Source: Candidatus Lernaella stagnicola
GTDB taxonomy: Bacteria > Lernaellota > Lernaellaia > Lernaellales > Lernaellaceae
NCBI GenBank assembly: GCA_030765525.1
Contig: JAVCCK010000020.1
Span: 237,051 to 301,050, forward strand
Length of the DNA: 64,000 nucleotides
Direction of reading: 5' to 3'
Program-made: the position numbers and the translations under genes
Shown: positions 1-7,419 of the stretch, piece after piece
Layout of the letters: each line of letters opens with the position of its first letter
Numbering within the stretch: the stretch's first letter is position 1
The notes under the pieces: generated by a model
Told to the model about the DNA's origin: nothing
Databases searched by the model: none
The model's input: only the letters and a program-made list of their open reading frames with translations

Positions 1-30
1 CGTGATGTTTTTTCTGGAGCGGTGAAGCGC

Positions 31-723
31 CTAGAATCTCAACAGGCGATTCAGGTTCTTGTGCAGCCATGTTTGGCAACGCTCGAAGCCGGGATGCGCC
101 GCCTCCGCGTCTTTGAACGCCTTGCTGTGGATGATGCGCCGATTCCCGCCGTCGCGGGGCCGAAACAGCCAGTGCAGCATTTCGTGATACACCAGATGTT
201 CGATCACGTATTGGGGGACCCAAGGAGCATCCAGCGTTCGGTGAACGCGGATGATATTGGTTTGGGGATCATACGATCCAAGCTGAATACCGCGGCGATT
301 GCGGCGGCGCGGCGCCTGTCGCCCCCACGTGATTTTCGCGTCACATTGGCGCTTGAAGTGCTTCTCGTTGACCCGCGTGAAAACCGCCAACAGGTCATGA
401 TGCTCGCCCTCGGTATCGAAATGCATGACTCGCGTGTGATAGGCCTCGGGCTCGTCCACGATCTCTTGATTGGCGCGGATAAACTTATCGAGCGTGGCGC
501 GATTGCTTTTGGCCGGCCGTTTGCAAAACGAGGCGACCGTGCGCCAGATGCGCCGCCCGCCGTCGAGAAACATGACGTGCAGGCGCAAGGCCAGCCGGCC
601 GTTGTCCCAGCGATAGCTGATCATCGTTCGACGATTCGTCGTGACGGTGATGTCGACCGGAACGCCCAGTTCCCGAACCAGGTGTTCGCGCAACGCTTCG
701 ATACTCGCGGTCCGTTTCGGCAT
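31..723 (-). CDS. SprT-like zinc metallopeptidase family protein
   Basis: The protein is 230 aa from the ATG at 723; a longer reading frame exists upstream, but the MPKR start gives a normal N-terminus. The HExxH zinc motif (HEMLH) lies at residues 180-184, followed by a conserved downstream His in IIHSK, as in SprT/Spartan-type domains. I see no C-terminal zinc ribbon cysteines, so only the peptidase core is present. Family members are cytosolic and some cleave DNA-protein crosslinks, but many bacterial copies are uncharacterised, so the role here is not known. It lies downstream of the gspN-like gene on the same strand, about 130 bp away, and is probably independently transcribed. The family call is fairly secure; the substrate is open. 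Confidence 0.75.
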   Translation of the reverse strand: MPKRTASIEALREHLVRELGVPVDITVTTNRRTMISYRWDNGRLALRLHVMFLDGGRRIWRTVASFCKRPAKSNRATLDKFIRANQEIVDEPEAYHTRVMHFDTEGEHHDLLAVFTRVNEKHFKRQCDAKITWGRQAPRRRNRRGIQLGSYDPQTNIIRVHRTLDAPWVPQYVIEHLVYHEMLHWLFRPRDGGNRRIIHSKAFKDAEAAHPGFERCQTWLHKNLNRLLRF

Positions 724-853
724 GGGCGTTAGGCTGCCAGAAGCCAACGCGCCGGACAAGCGGCCGGGTGACGCGATTGCGCCCGGTCGGAACACGGGAT
801 TACGTTATGGAAAAGCCACGTTGAGAGGGTTTCGGTAAATCGCGCGATGAGTT

Positions 854-1750
854 TTATTCGGTACCCTTCAGAGCCAGGCGCTGATTAACCCGCTTCGTGT
901 AGAAGCCTTCCTCGTTGGGTTCGCCCAGTGCCATCGCCACGACGCCCAGGGCATCCTCGAACTCTTCGGAAGGTTTGAACTTCACCGTTAGGTTGGCGCG
1001 GCTGGAGGTCGGCTGGCTCTGATTAATGCGAAGACTACCATCCAGCAAAAGTTCGATATGGTTGCCCTTGAGGTTGAATTCATTGACTTGAAGAGTCTGG
1101 TTTTTCAACGTCAGGCTCGCCCGGCTGGGTTCGAAGGTGAGGTCGGGGAACTTCTTGCCGACCAAATCAATATTCATGACGCGCAAGCGGTCGAAATTCA
1201 AACTTACCGTGCCGCTGTTATTGCGGCGTTGCTTCGGATGAAGACTCGCCGCCACGGCGCCGCCGATCACGCCGGCTAGGTCGAAACTGCCGAATTTGCG
1301 GGCTACTTCTTTCGTGCCGTACTTGCTCAAATTCAGGTCGACAAAATCCATCGCAACGTCGTGTATACCGCGATGGAAGCAATACGAACCGGCCACGCCG
1401 CCGTCATAGGCATATATGTCGAAATCGACCCACAGACGTCCAAGCAGCAATTGCGTTGGGCGCAACCGCACCCGGATTTCATCCATCGTGAGAAAAACCT
1501 TGCGGCGATCTTCAGCGTCGCGCACTTGCAGACCTTTGATCGACACGCCCGTGAGCCGGAAGGGGCTCATTTCCTCGATCTCAACCCGAAAATTCCCTTG
1601 GCTCTCGATTTTTTGTACTGCGTAGGAGGTAATCGCGTCGAAGGGAAAGGTTAGATACAGGAAGATCATGAACAGGGCGATAAATAGCCCCGCGAAGCCC
1701 CAGAAGGTCTTGGACTTTAGTGCTGCAAGCCAAGCGAAATGTTTGCGCAT
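854..1750 (-). CDS. gspN: Type II secretion system protein GspN (delta/Leptospira type)
   Basis: The protein is 298 aa from the ATG at 1750, which follows GGAGAG at a good distance; the longer frame to 1837 lacks such a site. It has a short cytoplasmic N-terminus, one membrane segment at about residues 18-38 (ending in FLYLTFPFD), then a beta-rich periplasmic domain with the LSP/TGVxIKGL-type pattern of TIGR04411-like GspN proteins. GspN is an inner-membrane accessory of type II secretion that helps present the secretin complex. No other gsp gene is in the window, so this is an orphan copy or the rest lies elsewhere. The identification is from family-like pattern, not from a search. The many secreted proteins nearby would be plausible clients of such a system. 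Confidence 0.65.
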   Translation of the reverse strand: MRKHFAWLAALKSKTFWGFAGLFIALFMIFLYLTFPFDAITSYAVQKIESQGNFRVEIEEMSPFRLTGVSIKGLQVRDAEDRRKVFLTMDEIRVRLRPTQLLLGRLWVDFDIYAYDGGVAGSYCFHRGIHDVAMDFVDLNLSKYGTKEVARKFGSFDLAGVIGGAVAASLHPKQRRNNSGTVSLNFDRLRVMNIDLVGKKFPDLTFEPSRASLTLKNQTLQVNEFNLKGNHIELLLDGSLRINQSQPTSSRANLTVKFKPSEEFEDALGVVAMALGEPNEEGFYTKRVNQRLALKGTE

Positions 1751-1864
1751 TGCCTCTCCCACGAGTTCGGCGCATTCTATCATGTTCAGCAAGAGGCCGC
1801 AAGTTGAACGAACGCAACCACCTTTGAAATCGGACACCCAATGAGGCTGATAAGTTAACTACGC

Positions 1865-4210
1865 TTAAGGGCCGGTGCCCAAGGTCTCGGGGAACGAACT
1901 GTAGGTTACCGCGTAATCGTTGGGAAAGATCACGTGCATCATCCCGCTTGCATCCCGCACGATGTCGACCGAGCCGCCGTCTTCAAAATAATACCAGTGC
2001 GTCACGTTGGCCGCGGTCCACGCTCCGGTAAGGTTGGTGGCAAAAACCGGGTCGTACATCGATTCCTCGAAACCGAGGCTACCGAACAAGAAAAGGCGGC
2101 CCGCGGCATTGGAGGTCATCGCCAGCCGCGTTCCGGGCGTAATCTCGTCTTCCCAGATCTTATTGCGGACCCACGAACCCGTGACGTTGGTCTCATACAC
2201 AAAGCAATGGCAGTTTTCGGTGTAGACGACGTGACCCGCGCCGGCGGCGTCGACGGCAACGTAGACCCGGCCCGAAGCATATGACGCAGTTCCGAAAAGC
2301 TCCACTGCCCATGATGCTTCGCCTCGCTCGGCGCAGTGAAAGGCGGATTCAACATCGGCTTCTGCGATGAAAGCGATGTACACCTTCTCCGGTTGCCGCA
2401 CATCGATAACTAGGTCGTAAATGTTCCAGTCGGTTTCGTAGGCCGTTTCGAAGGTCCATTCGCCGTCGATTCTAGTTCCATGAACAATTTGGTCGTTGTC
2501 GTCGGCGCAGACGAACGCAAGGTGGGGATCACCGTTGTCGTCCAACTTCATATGCGGGCGACCCCGCGTGGCCTCGCAAGGCTGCGGAACCGTTTCGCTT
2601 ACCCACCCGGAGCCGGTGTCCACGGCGTAGCGTAATTCACCGCCCAAGGCATATTCTAGATAAAGCAGATGCAGGTTGCCGCTCGGGTCGTACTCGATGG
2701 CGTAAGGTCGGGCTTCCTCCCCCAGATACTCCCGGCTCCACGCGCCGCCGTCGCGATAGGCGATGTATCCGCCCACGTCGAACTGGGCGCTATTCATCGC
2801 CACGGCGATCTCGCCGGCGGGCGAAACGGCCAAATAGGACAACGCGATCCGCGGCCGGCGCTTTAGCATCAGTTGTTGCCATTGATCGCCGTCTTTTTCC
2901 ATCACTTCCAAATACCGCGGTTCACCGCGCAGCGAACTGAAATCGAAAACCCCGGCCACTTGGATTTTCCCGTCCGCCGTCAACTCGATATCGCTGCCGT
3001 AACCGTCGTCGATGCCCTCATGCAAATGCACACGCTGCCACCCATTGGAACGGGTGGCATAGGCTAAGTTTCCGAAATAACTGTAGTAAAACACGATGTG
3101 CGGAACGCCGCCGGCGTCCACGACGATGCTTAGCCGGTTTGTCGTGTAGAGAGAGTCATGGATGAGTTCGTGCTCCCACGTGCCCGAGGCGTTGGTCGAG
3201 TAGTAGCCGTTGCCGAATTTTCCGTAGGAGTGGAAATGCGCCAGGTGGACCGATCCATCCGGTCCCAGCGCCAACGCGCAGTTGGCATCTTCATATTCGC
3301 CGGTATCCCAAACAACGTCGACCGACCACGTGCCCGACATCCGCGTCGCCAGACGGACCTCGCAATCGCGGTTTTGGGCGGCCACGTAGGACACGTGCAC
3401 GGTATCGTCCGAGGCAATGGCGATACGGTGGCTGGCGATGTATTGCAGCGCGAAATCCAGTTGCTCGCTTACCCAAGACCCGGTCTCGTTGCTTAAGTGA
3501 AATAACCTGTCCGGATTGGTCAGCGAATATGCGATATGAGCGTGGCCCGCGCTGTCGACGGCCAACTGCGACAGGTCGTAGTGGTTCGTCATGGCCGACA
3601 GGGTTTCGAAACTCCAGTCACCGCCGTTCTTGGTGCCATACCGGTACACCTGATTTTGGTAGTCGAAGAGCAACAGGTGCAAAACGCCGGCGCCGTCCCG
3701 CGCCAGTTGAGGCCAGCGGGCCTGGCGATAGACGATCTCCTCGGTGACGGTATCGCCGGAAATCGTGTGGAGGAAAACATCTTCGCCGTAGGTCACGGCG
3801 ACCAATGAATCGCCCGAGGGCAGGGGAATCAGCGTGAGCGCCTCGGCGTGGTCGAATTCGCCACCCCAAACACGCTCCTCCAGCGTCTCAACGGTGTCGT
3901 TGTCGTCGTTATTGTCGTCATTGTCGTCATTATCGTCATTGTTGTCGTCATTGTTATTGTCGTCATCGTCATTGTTATCGTCGTTGTCGTCATTGTTATC
4001 GTCGTCATTGTCATTGTTATCGTCATCATCATCGTCATCATCATCGTCATCGTCATCGTCGGTAGGCGCCGGGCTCCCGTCGTCGTCGGTGCTCGTATCG
4101 TCGTCGTCCGCGGGCGACACGTCGTTGTCGTCATCGTCGTCGTCGGGCGGGCAGGCCGTCACGGCGACAAGTACGAAGCATAGAAAAAGAACTAAAAACA
4201 ACGAGCGCAT
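1865..4210 (-). CDS. Poly-Asp surface lipoprotein with beta-propeller-like repeats (paralogue 2)
   Basis: The protein is 781 aa from the ATG at 4210 with GGGAGA upstream. A lipoprotein signal ends at Cys20 (VTAC), and the mature protein begins CPPDDDDDD. Residues about 22-108 are almost only Asp and Asn with a few Ser/Thr/Pro, an extended acidic stalk. The rest is built from repeats of about 45-50 residues of the form D-x-G-x-x-H-(L/I)-x(18-22)-G-x-W-x-x-E, which suggests beta-propeller blades. It begins one base after the stop of the upstream paralogue (TAA A ATG), so the two are translationally coupled. I infer a surface-exposed binding protein on an acidic stalk; the ligand is unknown. Only the lipobox and repeats are certain. 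Confidence 0.8.
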   Translation of the reverse strand: MRSLFLVLFLCFVLVAVTACPPDDDDDDNDVSPADDDDTSTDDDGSPAPTDDDDDDDDDDDDDDNNDNDDDNNDDNDDNNDDDDNNNDDNNDDNDDNDDNNDDNDTVETLEERVWGGEFDHAEALTLIPLPSGDSLVAVTYGEDVFLHTISGDTVTEEIVYRQARWPQLARDGAGVLHLLLFDYQNQVYRYGTKNGGDWSFETLSAMTNHYDLSQLAVDSAGHAHIAYSLTNPDRLFHLSNETGSWVSEQLDFALQYIASHRIAIASDDTVHVSYVAAQNRDCEVRLATRMSGTWSVDVVWDTGEYEDANCALALGPDGSVHLAHFHSYGKFGNGYYSTNASGTWEHELIHDSLYTTNRLSIVVDAGGVPHIVFYYSYFGNLAYATRSNGWQRVHLHEGIDDGYGSDIELTADGKIQVAGVFDFSSLRGEPRYLEVMEKDGDQWQQLMLKRRPRIALSYLAVSPAGEIAVAMNSAQFDVGGYIAYRDGGAWSREYLGEEARPYAIEYDPSGNLHLLYLEYALGGELRYAVDTGSGWVSETVPQPCEATRGRPHMKLDDNGDPHLAFVCADDNDQIVHGTRIDGEWTFETAYETDWNIYDLVIDVRQPEKVYIAFIAEADVESAFHCAERGEASWAVELFGTASYASGRVYVAVDAAGAGHVVYTENCHCFVYETNVTGSWVRNKIWEDEITPGTRLAMTSNAAGRLFLFGSLGFEESMYDPVFATNLTGAWTAANVTHWYYFEDGGSVDIVRDASGMMHVIFPNDYAVTYSSFPETLGTGP
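3895..4144 (-). repeat. In-frame GAY/AAY trinucleotide tract (poly-Asp/Asn stalk)
   Basis: About 250 bases consist of nearly pure GAC/GAT/AAC/AAT codons on the minus strand. They encode the acidic stalk of the downstream lipoprotein. Because the unit is three bases, length changes by slippage would keep the frame and alter only stalk length. Confidence 0.8.
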
Positions 4211-4211
4211 T

Positions 4212-6434
4212 TTAGTTTCTCCCACAGTTGGGCGGATCGAGAATCGCGCGCCACAGCCCGTAGCCCGCGCGATACGCGATATGAATTGTCCCATCCGGCA
4301 AAAAGATAGGCGGTGCCGCTTCGGAAACCGATCCGTAGTCCAATTCGGTAAATTGCCAGGAGCCACAAGCGTCCGTGCCGTAGGCGAGTTGCGTCGGCCC
4401 GTTCCGCCACGTAAAGACGAGGTGGTGCGCATCGGCTTCGTCGATCAGCAACCAAGCCGCCGAGATCTCGCCGTCGAAAATCTTGCTCGTTTCCCACGCG
4501 CCGTTGTCGAACACCGCCAAATAGGCATCGATTTGCGAACTGGATTCGACGCGACTGTATACGAAGTGCGGATTTTCGTTGGAGTCCAGCGCCAAGCCCA
4601 TCGTGCAATAAGCGCCTTGCGCTCCGTCCGCGTCGACGGAGTCGATCGTCCACTGCGAACCGACCCGCCGCGCGCAGCGAATCTCTTCCGTTTGGTCGAT
4701 GGCATAACAGACAACAAGACCGTCCTGGCTGTCGATCACCAGCGGTGCCATGTAGTAGTCAATGTCGTCAGGCTCCGGTACCAGGCGATGGCGCCAAGGA
4801 TTGCCCTGTCGCTCCGTCACCCAGAGCTTTCCCTCAATCACGGTTGAAAGGGCAGGCACTTCCGCGGACGAAACGTCAAAACCCATTGGCCAGAAAAGCC
4901 CGAAAGACTCCGTGTCCCAAGTGTCGACGTCTTCGCGTGCATATACGCCGCGGGCCAAAAACGAGTCCAACCCGACCATGTGCGTCACGCCGCTCGAATT
5001 CGTCTTGAAACTCGCGGAAATCAGATCCGGGAAGTAACCGAAACCGTGAAGCACCCATTGGTCGCCTTCGTGTATGAGAAACCTCCAACCGAGATTAGAC
5101 ATATCAAAGGCCAGCCGCACGTTACCGCTCGGATCGAAGCCTTGAGTCAAAGGCCCGTGAGCCGTTCGTTCGTCAAACACTTCCAGATCCGTCCACGTAC
5201 TGTCTTGCTCGTAAGCGTAATAAACGACGTCCTCGATGGGTTGGACGAACGACAGATGCCACGAACCCTGGGAATCCAGCGCCGCCTCGCCGAATACGTA
5301 CACGCCGTGGCGCAAGGGGGTCTCAAACCATTCGCCGGCTTCCTTCGTAATGATTCGAAGATCGCCTTCGAAAGAATAGTGGTACGTCAAAATGTACGGC
5401 GTGCCGTTCTGGTACCAAAGACCCTTGGTTTCGCCTTGGCCGAACGGAACCGCTTCCCACGTCCATGGCCCGCCGTCTCGTACTCCGTAGAATCGGCCGA
5501 CCTCAGTCTCGACGTAGCTTGTGTGAAGCTTTCCTTCGGCGTCATATTTCAAGTGACCCCAGGAGCCGTCTTCGACGATCGTCGCTTTCGCCCACGAACC
5601 GCTTTCGTCCGTGGCCCACCAACATCGTTCGTGATATTCGTCGTCGTACCAGGGTTCGTTGAAAACCATGCTCACGGCGCCGTCGTTCGCCGTTGCGACG
5701 CGGCAATTAAGAGAACCGGGCGCGAAAGGCGTTTCGAATTCATGCACGACTTCGGAGGTCCAAGTTCCTCCGGCGTTGGTGAAGTACCTAAGTTCGACAC
5801 CGGTTTCGGACGTGCAAAAGTGGAGGGCGCCGTCGCCGTCGATGACGAATTTGAGGCTTTCATCGGCGTCGGCCAGGGGCGTTGCCTCGGATTGCCATCC
5901 GGAATCGGTTTTCCATAGGTGGCGCAGTTCGTTGGCCGGATGGGATCGAAACAGTACGTGGGGCATGCCGTCGGGGCCGGTCTCAACGGAGATGATGTGG
6001 CCGTGATCGCCGATCTGTTCACGGCTGATCGTCTTCCCATCCACCGTGTACAGCCACGAAAGCAGCGCGGCGTCGACCGGGACGAATACCGTTCCATCCG
6101 GGCCGAGTGCGATATCACCCGAACTGCCCAAACCGCCGCCGAGATACTCCTGCAAGGTCACATGCGCAACGGTGTCGTCGTCATCATCGTCATCGTCGTC
6201 ATCATTGTCATCGTCGTCGTCATTATCGTCATCGTTGTCGTCATCGTCGTCGTCATTGTTGTCGTCGTTATCGTCGTCATCATCATCGTCGTCAACGATA
6301 CTGGTATCGTCATCGGCGGGAGAGACGTCGTCGTCATCATCGTCGGGCGGGCAGGCGGTCGTGAGCGCTAAAATCAGAACCGTGGTTACGAGAAATACGA
6401 AGAGCTTCTTCGGGAAACCGTGACCGTGTGGCAT
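4212..6434 (-). CDS. Poly-Asp surface lipoprotein with beta-propeller-like repeats (paralogue 1)
   Basis: The protein is 740 aa from the ATG at 6434; GGAG lies 8 bases upstream, while the preceding in-frame TTG at 6437 would sit too close. The signal peptide ends with the lipobox LTTAC and the mature protein starts CPPDDDDDD, followed by about 60 residues of Asp/Asn. The body carries repeats of about 45-50 aa containing D-x-x-G-x-x-H and G-x-W-x-x-x motifs, the same architecture as the next gene, so the pair arose by tandem duplication and has since diverged strongly. It probably sits in the outer membrane, facing outward. No catalytic motif is visible. Function is unassigned; carbohydrate or protein binding is only a guess from the propeller-like pattern. 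Confidence 0.8.
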   Translation of the reverse strand: MPHGHGFPKKLFVFLVTTVLILALTTACPPDDDDDDVSPADDDTSIVDDDDDDDDNDDNNDDDDDDNDDDNDDDDDNDDDDDDDDDDTVAHVTLQEYLGGGLGSSGDIALGPDGTVFVPVDAALLSWLYTVDGKTISREQIGDHGHIISVETGPDGMPHVLFRSHPANELRHLWKTDSGWQSEATPLADADESLKFVIDGDGALHFCTSETGVELRYFTNAGGTWTSEVVHEFETPFAPGSLNCRVATANDGAVSMVFNEPWYDDEYHERCWWATDESGSWAKATIVEDGSWGHLKYDAEGKLHTSYVETEVGRFYGVRDGGPWTWEAVPFGQGETKGLWYQNGTPYILTYHYSFEGDLRIITKEAGEWFETPLRHGVYVFGEAALDSQGSWHLSFVQPIEDVVYYAYEQDSTWTDLEVFDERTAHGPLTQGFDPSGNVRLAFDMSNLGWRFLIHEGDQWVLHGFGYFPDLISASFKTNSSGVTHMVGLDSFLARGVYAREDVDTWDTESFGLFWPMGFDVSSAEVPALSTVIEGKLWVTERQGNPWRHRLVPEPDDIDYYMAPLVIDSQDGLVVCYAIDQTEEIRCARRVGSQWTIDSVDADGAQGAYCTMGLALDSNENPHFVYSRVESSSQIDAYLAVFDNGAWETSKIFDGEISAAWLLIDEADAHHLVFTWRNGPTQLAYGTDACGSWQFTELDYGSVSEAAPPIFLPDGTIHIAYRAGYGLWRAILDPPNCGRN
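6173..6344 (-). repeat. In-frame GAY/AAY trinucleotide tract (poly-Asp/Asn stalk)
   Basis: About 170 bases of GAC/GAT/AAC/AAT codons encode the acidic stalk of the upstream paralogue lipoprotein. Same design as the tract in the neighbouring gene, but of different length. Confidence 0.8.
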
Positions 6435-6700
6435 CAACTCAACTCCAGCATCGGGCGAGGTTCGGGACGTTGCCGCAACTCGGATGAAAAGCCCACGCGT
6501 GAATAACTATGATACAAATCCATTAATACTGCAAAAAGTATACCGCGTGCTTCGGTAGGGTTTTTCCGTAAAAAAACGTATTTTCGCGCTAAAATGCCGC
6601 ATTTCGGCCCCGGTTGGCCGCAAACTGCCGCTGAAAAATCAGCACGACCGATAAAAAACAACGGCGCTTCCCACAGTTATGAATCGAGCGAACGCTGGTT

Positions 6701-6735
6701 TTCCGGAAATCGAACTCGGATTCCGGAAATCGAAC
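6701..6735 (+). promoter_or_regulatory. Two direct repeats, candidate enhancer-binding protein sites
   Basis: The 15-mer TTCCGGAAATCGAAC occurs at 6701-6715 and again, without mismatch, at 6721-6735. The period is exactly 20 bases, about two helical turns, and each unit contains the palindrome TTCCGGAA. The pair lies about 80-110 bases upstream of the sigma-54 promoter, the usual position of activator sites for NtrC-type proteins. Which regulator binds is not known. Confidence 0.6.
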
Positions 6736-6811
6736 GGCAAAACCCTCGCACCCTAATCGAGAATTACGATAATACGTAATAATATCAACAATATATCTTC
6801 ACAACAGGCTC

Positions 6812-6827
6812 TTGGCACACCCCTTGC
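6812..6827 (+). promoter_or_regulatory. Sigma-54 (RpoN) promoter, -24/-12
   Basis: TTGGCACACCCCTTGC matches the sigma-54 consensus TGGCAC-N5-TTGC. The invariant GG (6814-6815) and GC (6826-6827) are separated by exactly 10 bases. The predicted start is near 6839, leaving a short leader before the ribosome site AGGAG and the ATG at 6864. This places the HRDC gene, and probably comM and the S24-type regulator, under sigma-54 control. Confidence 0.85.
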
Positions 6828-6863
6828 GATTTACCGGTGACGAATCCACCTAGAGGAGATGCC

Positions 6864-7403
6864 ATGCAAGTCAAAGTGCTGGCCGTGCCTTTTGATCCAC
6901 AAAACCAGCAATTCGACAATTCGGAGGTCGAAACACTGGGGCGGGAATGCGAAATCCTGAATCAAAACCACCACTTCTTCGCCGTCAACGGGCAGGCTTA
7001 TGTCGCCCTGGTCATCAGCTATCAGTCGCGGGCTGAGTCGGCGGCCCGGCCGCACGGGAAAGCGAAACCGCCTCCGGCCGCGCACACTTCCGCCAAAGCC
7101 GAGCCACCGCCGCGGGCGGACAACGGCGGCGCGAAAAAAACGGCGTATCAACCGACCGAATTATCACCCGCGGAAATGGAAGTTTTCGAATCGCTGCGCC
7201 GGTGGCGGCTCGATCGCGCCCGGGAAATGGATGTTAAGCCGTATCACATTTGCTCCAATCGCGAGTTGGAAGAGATTATCCGCCACCGCCCGCAACACAC
7301 CGACCAACTCGCCGTCATTCGGGGCATGAGCAGCGCCAAAATCGAGGCGCATGGCGCGGCGCTGCTCGCCGAACTGAAAAAACACGCAGCCCGGGGTCGT
7401 TGA
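6864..7403 (+). CDS. HRDC domain protein
   Basis: The protein is 179 aa. The start is the ATG at 6864 after AGGAG; an earlier in-frame ATG lies upstream but overlaps the predicted transcription start. Residues 1-50 form a small domain beginning MQVKVLAVPFD, then a Pro/Ala-rich linker (about 55-100), then an HRDC domain (about 103-175) with the typical ALRxWR, ISNRELEEI and RGMSSAKIEAHG-type signatures. HRDC domains bind nucleic acid in RecQ helicases and RNase D. Here it is free of any helicase or nuclease. The next gene, comM, processes DNA in natural transformation, so a DNA-handling accessory role is a reasonable inference. Transcription is from the sigma-54 promoter just upstream. Confidence 0.85.
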   Translation: MQVKVLAVPFDPQNQQFDNSEVETLGRECEILNQNHHFFAVNGQAYVALVISYQSRAESAARPHGKAKPPPAAHTSAKAEPPPRADNGGAKKTAYQPTELSPAEMEVFESLRRWRLDRAREMDVKPYHICSNRELEEIIRHRPQHTDQLAVIRGMSSAKIEAHGAALLAELKKHAARGR

Positions 7404-7419
7404 GGGCGGGGGGTGGGGA

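Larger units (their letters stand above)
6435..6863. other. Long intergenic regulatory region (429 bp)
   Basis: This gap separates the minus-strand lipoprotein pair from the plus-strand HRDC gene. It is markedly AT-richer than its surroundings, especially 6755-6805. It holds a pair of direct repeats at 6701-6735 and a sigma-54 promoter at 6813-6827, both annotated separately. A partial IHF-like sequence (TATCAA then CAAT) is at 6783-6792. I see no credible gene: the 75-aa frame at 6434-6661 on the minus strand has no family signal and ends exactly at the lipoprotein start. Confidence 0.7.

Noticed and set aside
3834-4847. 337-aa plus-strand frame rich in Ser and Leu over the poly-Asp tract
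   Set aside because: It is the antisense reading of the GAY/AAY codon tract and the next lipoprotein's end; low complexity and no ribosome site.
3895-6344. CRISPR-like regular repeats
   Set aside because: The period is three bases and in frame; they encode Asp and Asn and have no spacers.
6434-6661. 75-aa minus-strand frame in the long intergenic region
   Set aside because: No ribosome site, no domain, and it overlaps the leader of the lipoprotein gene.
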